Shown: one piece after another, positions 25,442 through 33,407 of the stretch
Position numbering within the stretch: the first letter of the stretch is position 1
How the letters are laid out: each line of letters starts with the position of its first letter
Source: Nocardia neocaledoniensis
GTDB taxonomy: Bacteria > Actinomycetota > Actinomycetes > Mycobacteriales > Mycobacteriaceae
NCBI RefSeq assembly: GCF_003182135.1
Contig: NZ_QGTL01000011.1
Coordinates: 1 to 64,000 of the forward strand
Reading direction: 5' to 3'
DNA: 64,000 bases
Made by a program: the position numbers and the translations under genes
The notes under the pieces: generated by a model
Told to the model about the DNA's origin: nothing
What the model saw: only the letters and a program-made list of their open reading frames with translations
The model's database searches: none

Positions 25442-26692
25442 ATGGCCATCGACCTCACCACCTCCCTGACATTGCCCAGCAGCGTGAGCCTGCCGAACCG
25501 GCTCGCGAAGTCCGCGCTGAGCGAAGGCCTCGGCGACCGGGACCAGGCACCGACCCCGAACCTGATCCGCCTCTACGAACGGTGGTCGCAATCCGGCGCA
25601 GGCCTGCTGATCACCGGCAACGTCATGGTCGATCGCCGCGCCCTCGGCGAAGTCGGCAACGTCGCGGTAGAGGACGACCGCCACCTCGAGGCACTGTCGA
25701 AGTGGGCCGCTGCCGCGACCGCAGGTAACGCGCAGGCGTGGGTCCAGCTCAATCACCCCGGCCGCCAGGCCCCGCGCGCACTCAATCGGGAAGCCGTAGC
25801 GCCCTCCAAGGTCGCCGTCACCGGCGCGCCAGGAGTGTTCGGCACCCCGCGCGAACTCACCTCGCCCGAAATCGAAGAAGTAGTCGCCCGATTCGCTGCC
25901 TCCGCCAGGCTGGTGGTCGACGCCGGTTTCACCGGCGTGCAGATCCACGCCGCACACGGGTACCTGCTGAGCCAGTTCCTGTCACCGTTGACCAACAAGC
26001 GCACCGACGCCTGGGGCGGAACCCCGCAGAAGCGGCGGCGGCTATTGCTCGAGATCGTGCGCGCGACGCGAGCCGAACTCGGCGTCCACACCCCGATCTC
26101 GGTCAAACTCAACTCTGCGGACTTCCAACGCGGCGGAATGACCGAGGACGAGTCGGTCGAGGTGGTTCTCGACCTCGCCGCGGCCGGGGTCGACCTGCTC
26201 GAGATCTCCGGCGGCAACTACGAATCCACCGCTTTCATGGGCGCCGCCGACCAGGTCCGTGAATCCACCCGCGCCCGCGAGGCCTACTTCCTCGACTACG
26301 CCGAGCGAGTGGGCGCCGCGATCACCGCCGCGCACGCGAACCTGCCACTGATGGTCACAGGTGGGTTCCGCTCGACAGCGGGAATGTCCGAAGCGCTACA
26401 CGGTGGCGCGGTCGATGTCATCGGTCTGGGCCGTCCGCTGATCATGGAGCCGGACCTTCCGCATCGCCTGCTCACCGGCACGGCCGATCGAGCACTGGCG
26501 GTGGCACCGCGGCCGCTGCGGATCAAGCACCTCGAGGGCATGGGGGAGCTGCTCTGGTACGGGGTGCAGCTGCGACGGCTCGGCGAGGGCAAGAACCCCG
26601 ACCCCAAGCGGCATCCACTCCGGAATCTGCCGCACTACCTGAAGAACGCGGGCATGCTCGGCCGCTCCCAACAGCGCGGATTCGCGGCCTGA
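25442..26692 (+). CDS. NADH:flavin oxidoreductase, Old Yellow Enzyme family
   Basis: FMN-dependent ene-reductase, 416 residues, TIM-barrel. Substrate-binding pair H169/H172 lies in IHAAHGYLLSQFLSPLTN; FMN contacts include ITGNVMV and VTGGFR late in the barrel. The ATG at 25442 follows AGAAAGG. Family members reduce activated alkenes such as enones or nitro-olefins. It is followed by an aldehyde dehydrogenase 37 bp downstream and a small membrane protein, presumably one transcription unit under the divergent TetR. A deleted paralogue lies at 21980. Confidence 0.93.
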   Translation: MAIDLTTSLTLPSSVSLPNRLAKSALSEGLGDRDQAPTPNLIRLYERWSQSGAGLLITGNVMVDRRALGEVGNVAVEDDRHLEALSKWAAAATAGNAQAWVQLNHPGRQAPRALNREAVAPSKVAVTGAPGVFGTPRELTSPEIEEVVARFAASARLVVDAGFTGVQIHAAHGYLLSQFLSPLTNKRTDAWGGTPQKRRRLLLEIVRATRAELGVHTPISVKLNSADFQRGGMTEDESVEVVLDLAAAGVDLLEISGGNYESTAFMGAADQVRESTRAREAYFLDYAERVGAAITAAHANLPLMVTGGFRSTAGMSEALHGGAVDVIGLGRPLIMEPDLPHRLLTGTADRALAVAPRPLRIKHLEGMGELLWYGVQLRRLGEGKNPDPKRHPLRNLPHYLKNAGMLGRSQQRGFAA

Positions 26693-26729
26693 CCGGCCGC
26701 TGGATCGACCCGAGGTTCCGGAGGCCGTC

Positions 26730-28151
26730 ATGCCCATCACCACCGCACCGATTCCCGAGACCGTCGCCGTCGCACGCGCCCGCTTCGACACCGGATGGAC
26801 CCGCCCGCTGCGTGCCCGCGCCCATCACCTGCGAGCTTTGCGGCGCCTGCTGGTCGACAACGACGAGGCACTCACCGCAGCCCTCCACGACGACCTGCAC
26901 AAGAACCCGACCGAAGCGCATCTGACCGAGATCGACGTCGTCGTCGCCGACATCGACCACACCCTGCGGCACCTGCGCCGCTGGGCACGCCCGCGCCGCC
27001 TCCCGGTACCGCTGGCCTTCGCCCCCGCCAGGGCCCGGATCCTGCCCGAACCCCTCGGTGTCGTGCTGATCATCTCCGCCTGGAACTACCCGGTCCAACT
27101 GCTGCTCGCGCCACTGGTCGGGGTGCTTGCGGCAGGGAACACCGCGGTCCTCAAACCCAGCGACCTGGCCCCGGCCACCTCCGCGCTGATCGCACGGCTG
27201 GTCCCGCGCTACTTCCCCGAACACACCGTGTCCGTCGTCGAAGGCAACTCCCGCCAGACCACCGAGCTGCTGACCCAACACTTCGATCACATCGTGTTCA
27301 CCGGCGGCGGCACCGTGGGCCGGGTGGTCATGCGCGCGGCCGCCGAGCACCTCACCCCGGTCACACTCGAGCTCGGCGGCAAATCCCCGGCCTGGGTCGA
27401 CGACATCGCCCACCTGCCGACAGTGGCACGCCGACTCGTCTGGGCGAAGTTCACCAACGCCGGACAATCCTGTGTCGCACCGGATTACGTCCTGACCACC
27501 CCGGACCGGATCCCGGTGATCATCGATGCCCTACGCACCGCGATCGCCGAGATCTTCGGACCCGACCCGCGCCACAGCAACGACTACGGGCGCATCGTCA
27601 ACGACCGCCACTTCGACCGGCTCACCGGCTACCTCGACGGCACCGAGATAGCCATCGGCGGCGACCACGATCGCGCCGACCGCTACCTCGCGCCGACCGT
27701 GGTCACCTTCGCTCCCGACATCCCCACCGAGATCGGGCCCCAGGCGCGACATCCGCTGCTGGCCGAGGAGATCTTCGGCCCGATCCTGCCCATCATCGCC
27801 GTCGCCTCGCCCGAAGAAGCCATCCGCGTCATCAACGGCTGGGACAAACCCTTGGCGCTGTACGTGTTCAGCGACGTGCCGCGAGTGCGACGCCTGTTCG
27901 AGCAGCGCACGTCCTCGGGCTCGATCGTGCACAACGCGGCCCTGCTCCAAGTCGCCGGCCACACGCTGCCCTTCGGTGGAATCGGCGCCAGCGGCATGGG
28001 CGCCTACCACGGTCACTACTCGTGGCAGACCTTCACCCACGACAAACCGGTCCTTGCCAAACCTCGAACACCCGACACCCTGCGCTGGATCACCCCGCCC
28101 TACCACCCCCGCCGTGTGTGGTTGACCCGCCGACTCACGCGGCGCAGGTGA
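26730..28151 (+). CDS. Aldehyde dehydrogenase (class 3-like), second paralogue
   Basis: A 473-residue NAD(P)-dependent dehydrogenase with AWNYPVQ (117-123), FTGGGTVG (190-197), E214 in LELGGKSP and catalytic C248 in NAGQSC. It is collinear with the ALDH at 5444-6874, with long identical stretches such as GRVVMRAAAEHLTPVTLELG. CGGAGG precedes the ATG. Position behind the OYE gene suggests it oxidises an aldehyde from the same pathway. The two ALDHs therefore serve different TetR-controlled units. Confidence 0.94.
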   Translation: MPITTAPIPETVAVARARFDTGWTRPLRARAHHLRALRRLLVDNDEALTAALHDDLHKNPTEAHLTEIDVVVADIDHTLRHLRRWARPRRLPVPLAFAPARARILPEPLGVVLIISAWNYPVQLLLAPLVGVLAAGNTAVLKPSDLAPATSALIARLVPRYFPEHTVSVVEGNSRQTTELLTQHFDHIVFTGGGTVGRVVMRAAAEHLTPVTLELGGKSPAWVDDIAHLPTVARRLVWAKFTNAGQSCVAPDYVLTTPDRIPVIIDALRTAIAEIFGPDPRHSNDYGRIVNDRHFDRLTGYLDGTEIAIGGDHDRADRYLAPTVVTFAPDIPTEIGPQARHPLLAEEIFGPILPIIAVASPEEAIRVINGWDKPLALYVFSDVPRVRRLFEQRTSSGSIVHNAALLQVAGHTLPFGGIGASGMGAYHGHYSWQTFTHDKPVLAKPRTPDTLRWITPPYHPRRVWLTRRLTRRR

Positions 28152-28238
28152 GCCACCAGCGGCTCTGGCTGCCGCGGCCACCGCCACGACACCGACCCGA
28201 ACCACATGGAAGCCATCGCATACAGAAAGGAATCGACA

Positions 28239-28664
28239 ATGACTCACACCATCACCCCACAAACCGCCCCGCCCCGCCGCAGATGGGACAGCCCGGTTCG
28301 TGCTCAGCGCGCGATTCAAGCCATCGGAGCGGCCGAACTGACCTATGGTCTGTCATTCTTCGCCCTACTGCTCACGGGATTCGTCGACGCGACCACAGGT
28401 GCCGTCGTTGCGCTCGGTGTCGTGGTCGGCTCGCTGGTCGGTATCGGCGGCGCAGCCATCGCGCGTGCGCGTCGGGTGGCCCAGTCGGTAGTCGCCGGGA
28501 CCACCGCAGTTACCGCCAACGCGATATTGACAGTCACGGGAGTGGCGCTGCCTGTCGGCGGATGCCAATCGTTTTCGGCGGCCACAGGCATGCTCGTCCT
28601 CGGCGTAGTAGCCGCCGGTGCCCTGTCAGCGGTGACGATCGCGGTGGCCCGAGAGATTGTGTAG
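28239..28664 (+). CDS. Small integral membrane protein of unknown function
   Basis: A 141-residue protein starting at the ATG after AGAAAGGA (an upstream in-frame start at 28206 has less support). A basic N-terminal tail of about 30 residues precedes four hydrophobic segments (around ELTYGLSFFALLLTGF, GAVVALGVVVGSLVGIGGAA, VVAGTTAVTANAILTVTG and ATGMLVLGVVAAGALSAVTI). I recognise no family. It probably ends the OYE-ALDH operon, 87 bp downstream of ALDH. Confidence 0.75.
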   Translation: MTHTITPQTAPPRRRWDSPVRAQRAIQAIGAAELTYGLSFFALLLTGFVDATTGAVVALGVVVGSLVGIGGAAIARARRVAQSVVAGTTAVTANAILTVTGVALPVGGCQSFSAATGMLVLGVVAAGALSAVTIAVAREIV

Positions 28665-28873
28665 GCCGTGCTCCGGACGAATCGCAGCTTCCGTCTGACT
28701 GTCGCGCGAGGAACTCGGTTACGCATATGCCCCCGTACACTTCAGCACGGATCTGCACCTCCGCGGTGGTGGTGTTCCCATGTTCGCGGTGCCCTACCAG
28801 TCCTCCGGGGTGAACGCGACTGGCCTGGGCTTTCGTGATGAAACGTCCCCGGAATCATGAGGCAAATGGCGTT

Positions 28874-29087
28874 GAACTGCGGAAATAGCGTCGCAGGTTC
28901 GTGCCCTCGGCAGGGCACACAAAACATGGGCAACCGGAAAAAGCCTGGCCGTCGTGGATTCCTACACGGTCTAGCGACTTCGGTTCGCCGGTACCGATCC
29001 TATCGTGTTCCCATCTTGGACGTGCCCACGGCGGGGCGCATCCAAGGTGGGAACACGGGTGGCCTGGGAAGTCGAGTGGCCGACTGG
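28874..29087 (+). repeat. Structured dispersed repeat, copy C
   Basis: Best preserved copy. Hairpin 1: GTGCCCT-CGGC-AGGGCAC. Hairpin 2: TCGTG-GATTCCTA-CACGG. Hairpin 3: GTTCCC at 29007-29012 with GGGAAC at 29049-29054, continuing inward as a 16-bp stem with one mismatch, in which TTGGA pairs TCCAA; copy A has CCGATG/CATCGG at this place. It ends where an IS5-type transposase remnant begins (29091). Confidence 0.8.
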
Positions 29088-29090
29088 TGA

Positions 29091-29250
29091 TTAGGGCCGG
29101 TCCTGTAAGTCGTCGAGCCAGACAATAATCGCGGCGATGGTGAGTTCTGCCTGGTAGTAGACAGCACGTTTGGCGTAGCGAGTGGCCAGGTCACGGAACT
29201 GCTTGAGCCGGTTGAAGCATCGTTCGAACACTTTGCACGCAGGGTGTCGT
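29091..29250 (-). pseudogene. IS5-family transposase C-terminal remnant
   Basis: The minus strand reads CKVFERCFNRLKQFRDLATR to IAAIIVWLDDLQDRP with a stop at 29091. ERCFNRLKQFR is the conserved E region of DDE transposases of the IS5 superfamily. The N-terminal two thirds and both terminal inverted repeats are missing, and the left end coincides with repeat copy C. Confidence 0.8.
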
Positions 29251-29526
29251 GATGCGCAATGATGCTCGTGTGACGCACCGGCTGCCGCAGACTTTGCGCC
29301 GCCTCTTAACATAAGGTGAACGGAACCTGAACGGCAAGCGATGTCGATCTTGGTCGCGTCTTCCGGTAGTTGCGGAATCGTTATGTATTCATTTCGAGAC
29401 TCGCGCTGACCGAGCGCGCCGAGCTGGTCCCGTGCATACAGCGATGCCGCCGGCGCGGGAGACACGTCGGCGGCATCTATCGTTCACGGCGCCCTTTCCG
29501 CGCGCCGGAGCGCCGGGAACGAAACC
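29251..29526. other. Intergenic DNA without recognisable features
   Basis: Between the transposase remnant and the end of the convergent helical-repeat gene. The base composition is lower in GC around 29300-29400. I see no gene, RNA or clear hairpin. Confidence 0.4.
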
Positions 29527-30465
29527 TCAGCTGTGCTGCGCGCGGATGGCTTGCAGCATGTCCTCGACCTCCGGGCTGGTCGCCGCGGCGGTCACTACGG
29601 CGTCGAGCTGATCGGCGTCCTTGGCGATGGTCGCGGCGACGCGCGACCGCGTGGTCGCGGGAGTGCCCGACAGTGCGGTCAGCAGTTCGCCGAGTGCGTG
29701 CTGCTCCGCGGCGACGCCGGTCAGCCGACGCAGTGCCGCGTCGTCGAGCGAATCGATCAACGCGGCCGTCGCGCGAGCCCGGTTCTCCGCACCCAACCGG
29801 GCCAGCACCGACAGCACGGCCAGGACCGCCGCGTCGGTATCGGTGGCGGCGGCGCGAAAGAGGGCGTCCCGGCGAGCGGGCGACAGTCGGCTCACCACCT
29901 GGTCGAGCTTGTCTGCGTCAGGAACCACAGCTACGGCGCACAGCAGCCCGACGTCGTCGGAGAGCCCCTGCGCGAAATCGTCGATCAGGGCGTCGGTCGC
30001 GTGCTCGACGAACTTGCCCGCGGTGGTGTAGTCGCGGCGAGCGAGCAATTCGGTGGCTGTGGGGATGAGCATTCCGCCGGAGAGCAGGGGGGCCAGCGCG
30101 GCGACCGTTCGCGGATCCAGATGCGGCGCGGCGTCGGCCAGATAGGTCGGAGGAAGCGTGGACAGGACGTGGGCCACTCGCTCGGGATGGGCCAGTCCGA
30201 GCGATCCGCCCGCGCGGCCACCCACCTCCGGCGGTACCGCGGCCACGGTGATCTTCGTCAGCAGCGTGTCGGGGACCAACGGTGAGAGTTTGGACAGTCG
30301 CGCGAACACTGGCTCATCGGCGTCGAAGAGCAGGCCGGAGAGGCGTTCACGCAGGACTCGCAGGTTCTGCGCGCCGAGCCGGGCCATGCTCTCGAGGTTG
30401 GCGGGGTCGGTCCGCAGGGTCCGTGCGAGCATGAGCAGCTGGTGGCGGGTGAGCAGGTCGGTCAT
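29527..30465 (-). CDS. Helical-repeat protein of unknown function (MgtE-N-like)
   Basis: A 312-residue soluble protein, almost entirely alpha-helical, with repeated short segments such as HPERVAHVLSTLPPTYLADA and LDPRTVAALAPLLSGG that resemble the MgtE intracellular N domain or FliG-like right-handed superhelices. No catalytic motif or signal peptide is visible. Its start lies 4 bases after the stop of the 72-codon gene, so the two are translated together behind an esterase gene. Probably a scaffold or adaptor; the function is not known. Confidence 0.75.
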   Translation of the reverse strand: MTDLLTRHQLLMLARTLRTDPANLESMARLGAQNLRVLRERLSGLLFDADEPVFARLSKLSPLVPDTLLTKITVAAVPPEVGGRAGGSLGLAHPERVAHVLSTLPPTYLADAAPHLDPRTVAALAPLLSGGMLIPTATELLARRDYTTAGKFVEHATDALIDDFAQGLSDDVGLLCAVAVVPDADKLDQVVSRLSPARRDALFRAAATDTDAAVLAVLSVLARLGAENRARATAALIDSLDDAALRRLTGVAAEQHALGELLTALSGTPATTRSRVAATIAKDADQLDAVVTAAATSPEVEDMLQAIRAQHS

Positions 30466-30469
30466 GGCG

Positions 30470-30688
30470 CTACTTTCCGAACATGATCTTGCGAGCGGGA
30501 ATTCGGACCAGCCGCGGCAGGAAGCCGAGGGTGTCGTCGATGGCGGTCTCCAGCTCCGCGCGACGCGACTGCCGCACCTTCAGATAGAGGGTCAGCACCG
30601 TGACCGCTTCTTCTGGGGTGAGCGCAGCGATGACATCGGCCGGTTCGCCGCCGAGTTCGGTGAGCAGGACCGTGGTGGCGTCGGACAA
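30470..30688 (-). CDS. Small conserved-looking protein, 72 residues
   Basis: Starts with TTG at 30688, preceded by AAGGAG at 8 bases, which makes the start convincing. The protein is helical and basic at the C-terminus, with MSDATTVLLTELGGEPADVI near the N-terminus and a central helix TPEEAVTVLTLYLKVRQSRR. No family is recognised. It is sandwiched between the esterase (27 bp upstream) and the helical-repeat gene (4 bp downstream), so it most likely works with the latter. Confidence 0.7.
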   Translation of the reverse strand: MSDATTVLLTELGGEPADVIAALTPEEAVTVLTLYLKVRQSRRAELETAIDDTLGFLPRLVRIPARKIMFGK

Positions 30689-30715
30689 GTGGGGATCTCC
30701 TTCGGGTGGTGCGGA

Positions 30716-31696
30716 TCAGGCGGTGCGGTCGATCGCCTTCGCGCCGACGGTGCGGTCGAGGAACCGGCCGATCTCGGCGACGGCGGATGCCGCTTCGGGT
30801 GTCACCGAGGCGGCGGCTTGGAAAACGTGGACCTCGTCGGCCCACAGCTGCAGCTCGCAGCTGACTCCGTGGTCGGCGAGGCGCTCGGCCATCAATTCGG
30901 CGTCTGGACAGACGGTTTCGGTCGTGCTTGCCTGGATCAGCACGGGTGGGAGGCCGGTGAGATCGCAGCGCGCGGGTGATTCCGGCACGGTGCCCTGCCC
31001 GGCATTCACCGCGAAGTCGCGGAACGCGCTTCGCATCTCACGGGGGAACACCGCGCAGGCCGAGGTGGGGCGGGGTGGCAGATCCCAGTCGGTGAGCGGC
31101 GACATCGCGACGACGGCGGCGGGCTGGGGCAGTCCCTGGCGGCGTAGCTCGATCGCCGTCATCAGGGCCAGGTAGCCGCCCGCCGAATCGCCCATGATCG
31201 TGATGTTCTCGGGGCGTGCGCCCTGGTCGAGCGCGTACCGATACCCCTCGATGCTGTCGGCGATCGAGACAGCGACGCTGTGCGCGGGCATTTTGCGGTA
31301 GGTCACGGCGAGAACCTCGGCGCCGAAGTCAGCGGCGATTCGGGCGGTCAGCTGCCGGTGCAGGTGGTTACCGCCGACCAGGAACGCGCCCCCGTGAAGG
31401 TAGACGATGTACCGCTCGTCCCTGATCTCGACGGGCTTGGTGAGGATCGCGGCGCAGTTCGGCAGGGCGACCGCCGCCCGGGTGACGCCGCGCGCCGAGG
31501 TCAATGGCCTGCCGAGCCAATCGACGAGGTGAAAGGGCCAGCGCCGGTCCGGCATGCGCATGACGAGCGCGATGATCGGTTTCACCGTGCACCGCAGTGT
31601 TCGCGACACGGCACGCGAGCGCAGACTGCCGCCAGGGAAGTCGGTGCGCAGGAGAAAGGGACGGTCGACGGGGTCGCGGTCGGACGACGAGATCAT
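30716..31696 (-). CDS. Alpha/beta hydrolase, hormone-sensitive-lipase family esterase
   Basis: A 326-residue esterase of the HSL (lipolytic family IV) group. The oxyanion motif HGGAF is in YIVYLHGGAFLVGG, the nucleophile in GDSAGGYLAL, the acid probably in TVCPDAE and the histidine in DEVHVFQ. It leads a three-gene operon. The upstream region has the same ATCGTGCAGTGACA element as the mce operon promoter, 107 bp before the ATG. No signal peptide, so it probably acts on intracellular or imported acyl esters. Confidence 0.9.
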   Translation of the reverse strand: MISSSDRDPVDRPFLLRTDFPGGSLRSRAVSRTLRCTVKPIIALVMRMPDRRWPFHLVDWLGRPLTSARGVTRAAVALPNCAAILTKPVEIRDERYIVYLHGGAFLVGGNHLHRQLTARIAADFGAEVLAVTYRKMPAHSVAVSIADSIEGYRYALDQGARPENITIMGDSAGGYLALMTAIELRRQGLPQPAAVVAMSPLTDWDLPPRPTSACAVFPREMRSAFRDFAVNAGQGTVPESPARCDLTGLPPVLIQASTTETVCPDAELMAERLADHGVSCELQLWADEVHVFQAAASVTPEAASAVAEIGRFLDRTVGAKAIDRTA

Positions 31697-31803
31697 GTCA
31701 GCGCCTTTGCTGTTCGGGCACCGTCACCGTCGCTGGATGGGTCGGCCGCAATGCCCCTTGCTCGATGGGTCGAATGACAAGTATCGAGTCGGAAAATCCG
31801 TCT

Positions 31804-31820
31804 TGTCACTGCACGATGAG
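31804..31820 (-). promoter_or_regulatory. Shared promoter element, copy 1 (esterase operon)
   Basis: Read on the minus strand: CTCATCGTGCAGTGACA. The last six bases resemble a -35 hexamer, and a weak -10-like GATACT lies 18 bases further. The core 14 bases recur exactly before the mce operon (33254-33269) and the LIP lipase (42691-42707). Confidence 0.7.
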
Positions 31821-31870
31821 AAGAAAGGCGACACCACGATTTTGTGCCTGGAAACGAAAAACTCAGGTGG

Positions 31871-33112
31871 TCATTCGTTTTCCGCGCCACGCTGCGGTGG
31901 AAATAATTCGTACACCGTCAGGGCAGCCGCGAGCATCCGCGAATCATTGGGCTCGGACGGGTCGAAACCGGTCAGCTCGGCGACCCGGCGGAGCCGGTAG
32001 CTGAAGCTGTTCGGATGCAGGTGTACCGCGGCGGCTGCGCGCTTGCGGTCCCAGCCGAAGCGGATGTGCGCCTGCAGCGCCTCGAACAGATGCGGGTGTT
32101 CGAGCAGCGGCACGATGCGGGTTGCCAGCCGGTCGCGGGCCGGTCCCGGCCGGGTGAGCTGATATTCGAGCATCAAGTCGTCGAGGGTGTAGGTGCCTGC
32201 GGGCTTGCCGAGACTCATGGCCAGCTCGGACAGTTCGGCGATCTCGCGCACGGCCTCGGGTAATCGGGTCCTGGTCACGGCGTGGAACTCGATCACCACG
32301 ACCGGCGCGTCCAGTTGCTGGGAGAGCTCGGTCGCCACATTGCCGTAGCGCACCGCGTCGGAACCGTCCGCCGGTGGGGGGAGCAGGACGTAGCCCGTGG
32401 TGCCGTCGAAGGTGTGCAGCGGGCTCAACCCGGACAGGTCGTTGAGCATTTCGCGCGCGAGCCGGACGCGGCGGCGCGCGAGCGCGTCCTCGGCGAGCAG
32501 GACGCGCCGGTCGCCGGCCGGAACCCGCACCGCGAGCAGGTCGTACTCGTCGGCGAGGGCGATATCGGCGCGAACGGCCAGTTCCTCGGCCGATCCGCCG
32601 TGCAGCAGCGCCGAGGACAATTCGCGCCGGGCTTCCCGTTCGGTGCCGAAGATGGACTGGACGACGTCGGAATGCGTTTCGGCCATGATGATGTTGAGGT
32701 GCTCCAGCAGGTCGAGCAGCAGGCTGGACAGGCTGATCAGATCGGGGAGATCCGCCGGCTGAGCCTGCGCCGCGATCTCCTGCCAGAAGCGGTGCACGCC
32801 GCCGAAGAACGCCTTGATCGCGATGCGCAGGGGAATGCGTTCCTCGGCCTGCCGCTCGACCACGGGGACCACCAGTGCCGCGATTTCGTCGGCGTCGATC
32901 TCGCGTTGCTCGTCGATCGCCCGCAGGACCGTGGCCACGACCGCAACGATCGACGGAACGACGTCCTCGGTGAAGTGTCCGGGCGGCAGCTGCTCGGTGC
33001 CCGGGATTTGCGCCAGGCCCGCGTCGAGCAGCTCGGTCGCCAGCTCGGTCAGCCGTGGCACGGCGCGGCTGATGAGTGGCGAGTCGAGATCGAGTGGACG
33101 AGCGGGCGACAT
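31871..33112 (-). CDS. PucR/CdaR-type transcriptional regulator
   Basis: A 413-residue regulator from the ATG 33112 (an in-frame TTG lies at 33118). The first half is the RsbT-co-antagonist-like helical domain typical of actinobacterial PucR proteins, the middle a GGDEF-like CdaR domain, and the C-terminus the PucR helix-turn-helix (HIRFGWDRKRAAAAVHLHPN, SFSYRLRRVAELTGFDP). It is divergent from the mce operon and convergent on nothing, with the esterase operon downstream. Three copies of one promoter element around it make it the prime candidate regulator of the mce/lipase group. A full-length paralogue lies at 57452. Confidence 0.9.
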   Translation of the reverse strand: MSPARPLDLDSPLISRAVPRLTELATELLDAGLAQIPGTEQLPPGHFTEDVVPSIVAVVATVLRAIDEQREIDADEIAALVVPVVERQAEERIPLRIAIKAFFGGVHRFWQEIAAQAQPADLPDLISLSSLLLDLLEHLNIIMAETHSDVVQSIFGTEREARRELSSALLHGGSAEELAVRADIALADEYDLLAVRVPAGDRRVLLAEDALARRRVRLAREMLNDLSGLSPLHTFDGTTGYVLLPPPADGSDAVRYGNVATELSQQLDAPVVVIEFHAVTRTRLPEAVREIAELSELAMSLGKPAGTYTLDDLMLEYQLTRPGPARDRLATRIVPLLEHPHLFEALQAHIRFGWDRKRAAAAVHLHPNSFSYRLRRVAELTGFDPSEPNDSRMLAAALTVYELFPPQRGAENE

Positions 33113-33210
33113 GGGCAAATTGTGACGGTAAACGAGGACGACGCAAAATTCCCGTGAACTGGTCGGTTGACCGTTTGGCTTGTTGATACCACGAACGAGC
33201 TTGTGACCGG

Positions 33211-33236
33211 CCGATTAGTTTCGAGAGACTAATCGG
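33211..33236. promoter_or_regulatory. Inverted repeat between pucR and the mce operon
   Basis: CCGATTAGT and ACTAATCGG, perfect 9-bp arms around an 8-base spacer, lie 99 bp upstream of the PucR start and 18 bp before the shared promoter element of the mce operon. It may be a regulator binding site or an RNA hairpin in one of the two leaders. Confidence 0.6.
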
Positions 33237-33253
33237 GTACCGCCACGTTCTCG

Positions 33254-33269
33254 GCATCGTGCAGTGACA
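33254..33269 (+). promoter_or_regulatory. Shared promoter element, copy 2 (mce operon)
   Basis: GCATCGTGCAGTGACA, followed after exactly 18 bases by TAGATT, a good -10 candidate. The GTGACA end would be the -35 hexamer and the conserved ATCGTGCA extension just upstream fits an activator contact site. This is the best placed of the three copies. Confidence 0.7.
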
Positions 33270-33407
33270 ACACGTCGGAAACTTCCTTAGATTCGAACAC
33301 CGTTCACGGTTATGGCCCGGGTCACCATTCGGGTGAGTTCGACGGAAGGCGCCGAAGCATTGGAGGAAGACCTCCGCAGCCGTATACCAGCGGTGGGGCC
33401 GACCCGG

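Noticed and set aside
26795..28813. A 672-codon open frame on the plus strand overlapping the second aldehyde dehydrogenase
   Set aside because: It is a shifted frame of the ALDH gene, extremely rich in R, P and H, as expected from high-GC third positions. It has no homology-like motifs.
28742..28933. A small minus-strand frame starting MPMFCVPCRG, similar to one starting at 11410
   Set aside because: The similarity comes from the dispersed repeat at the DNA level. The frames diverge outside it and have no ribosome site.
28857..29090. A plus-strand frame in repeat C sharing NMGNRK.PG.RGFLH with copy A
   Set aside because: Most base differences between the copies change residues, while hairpins are preserved, so structure and not protein is conserved.
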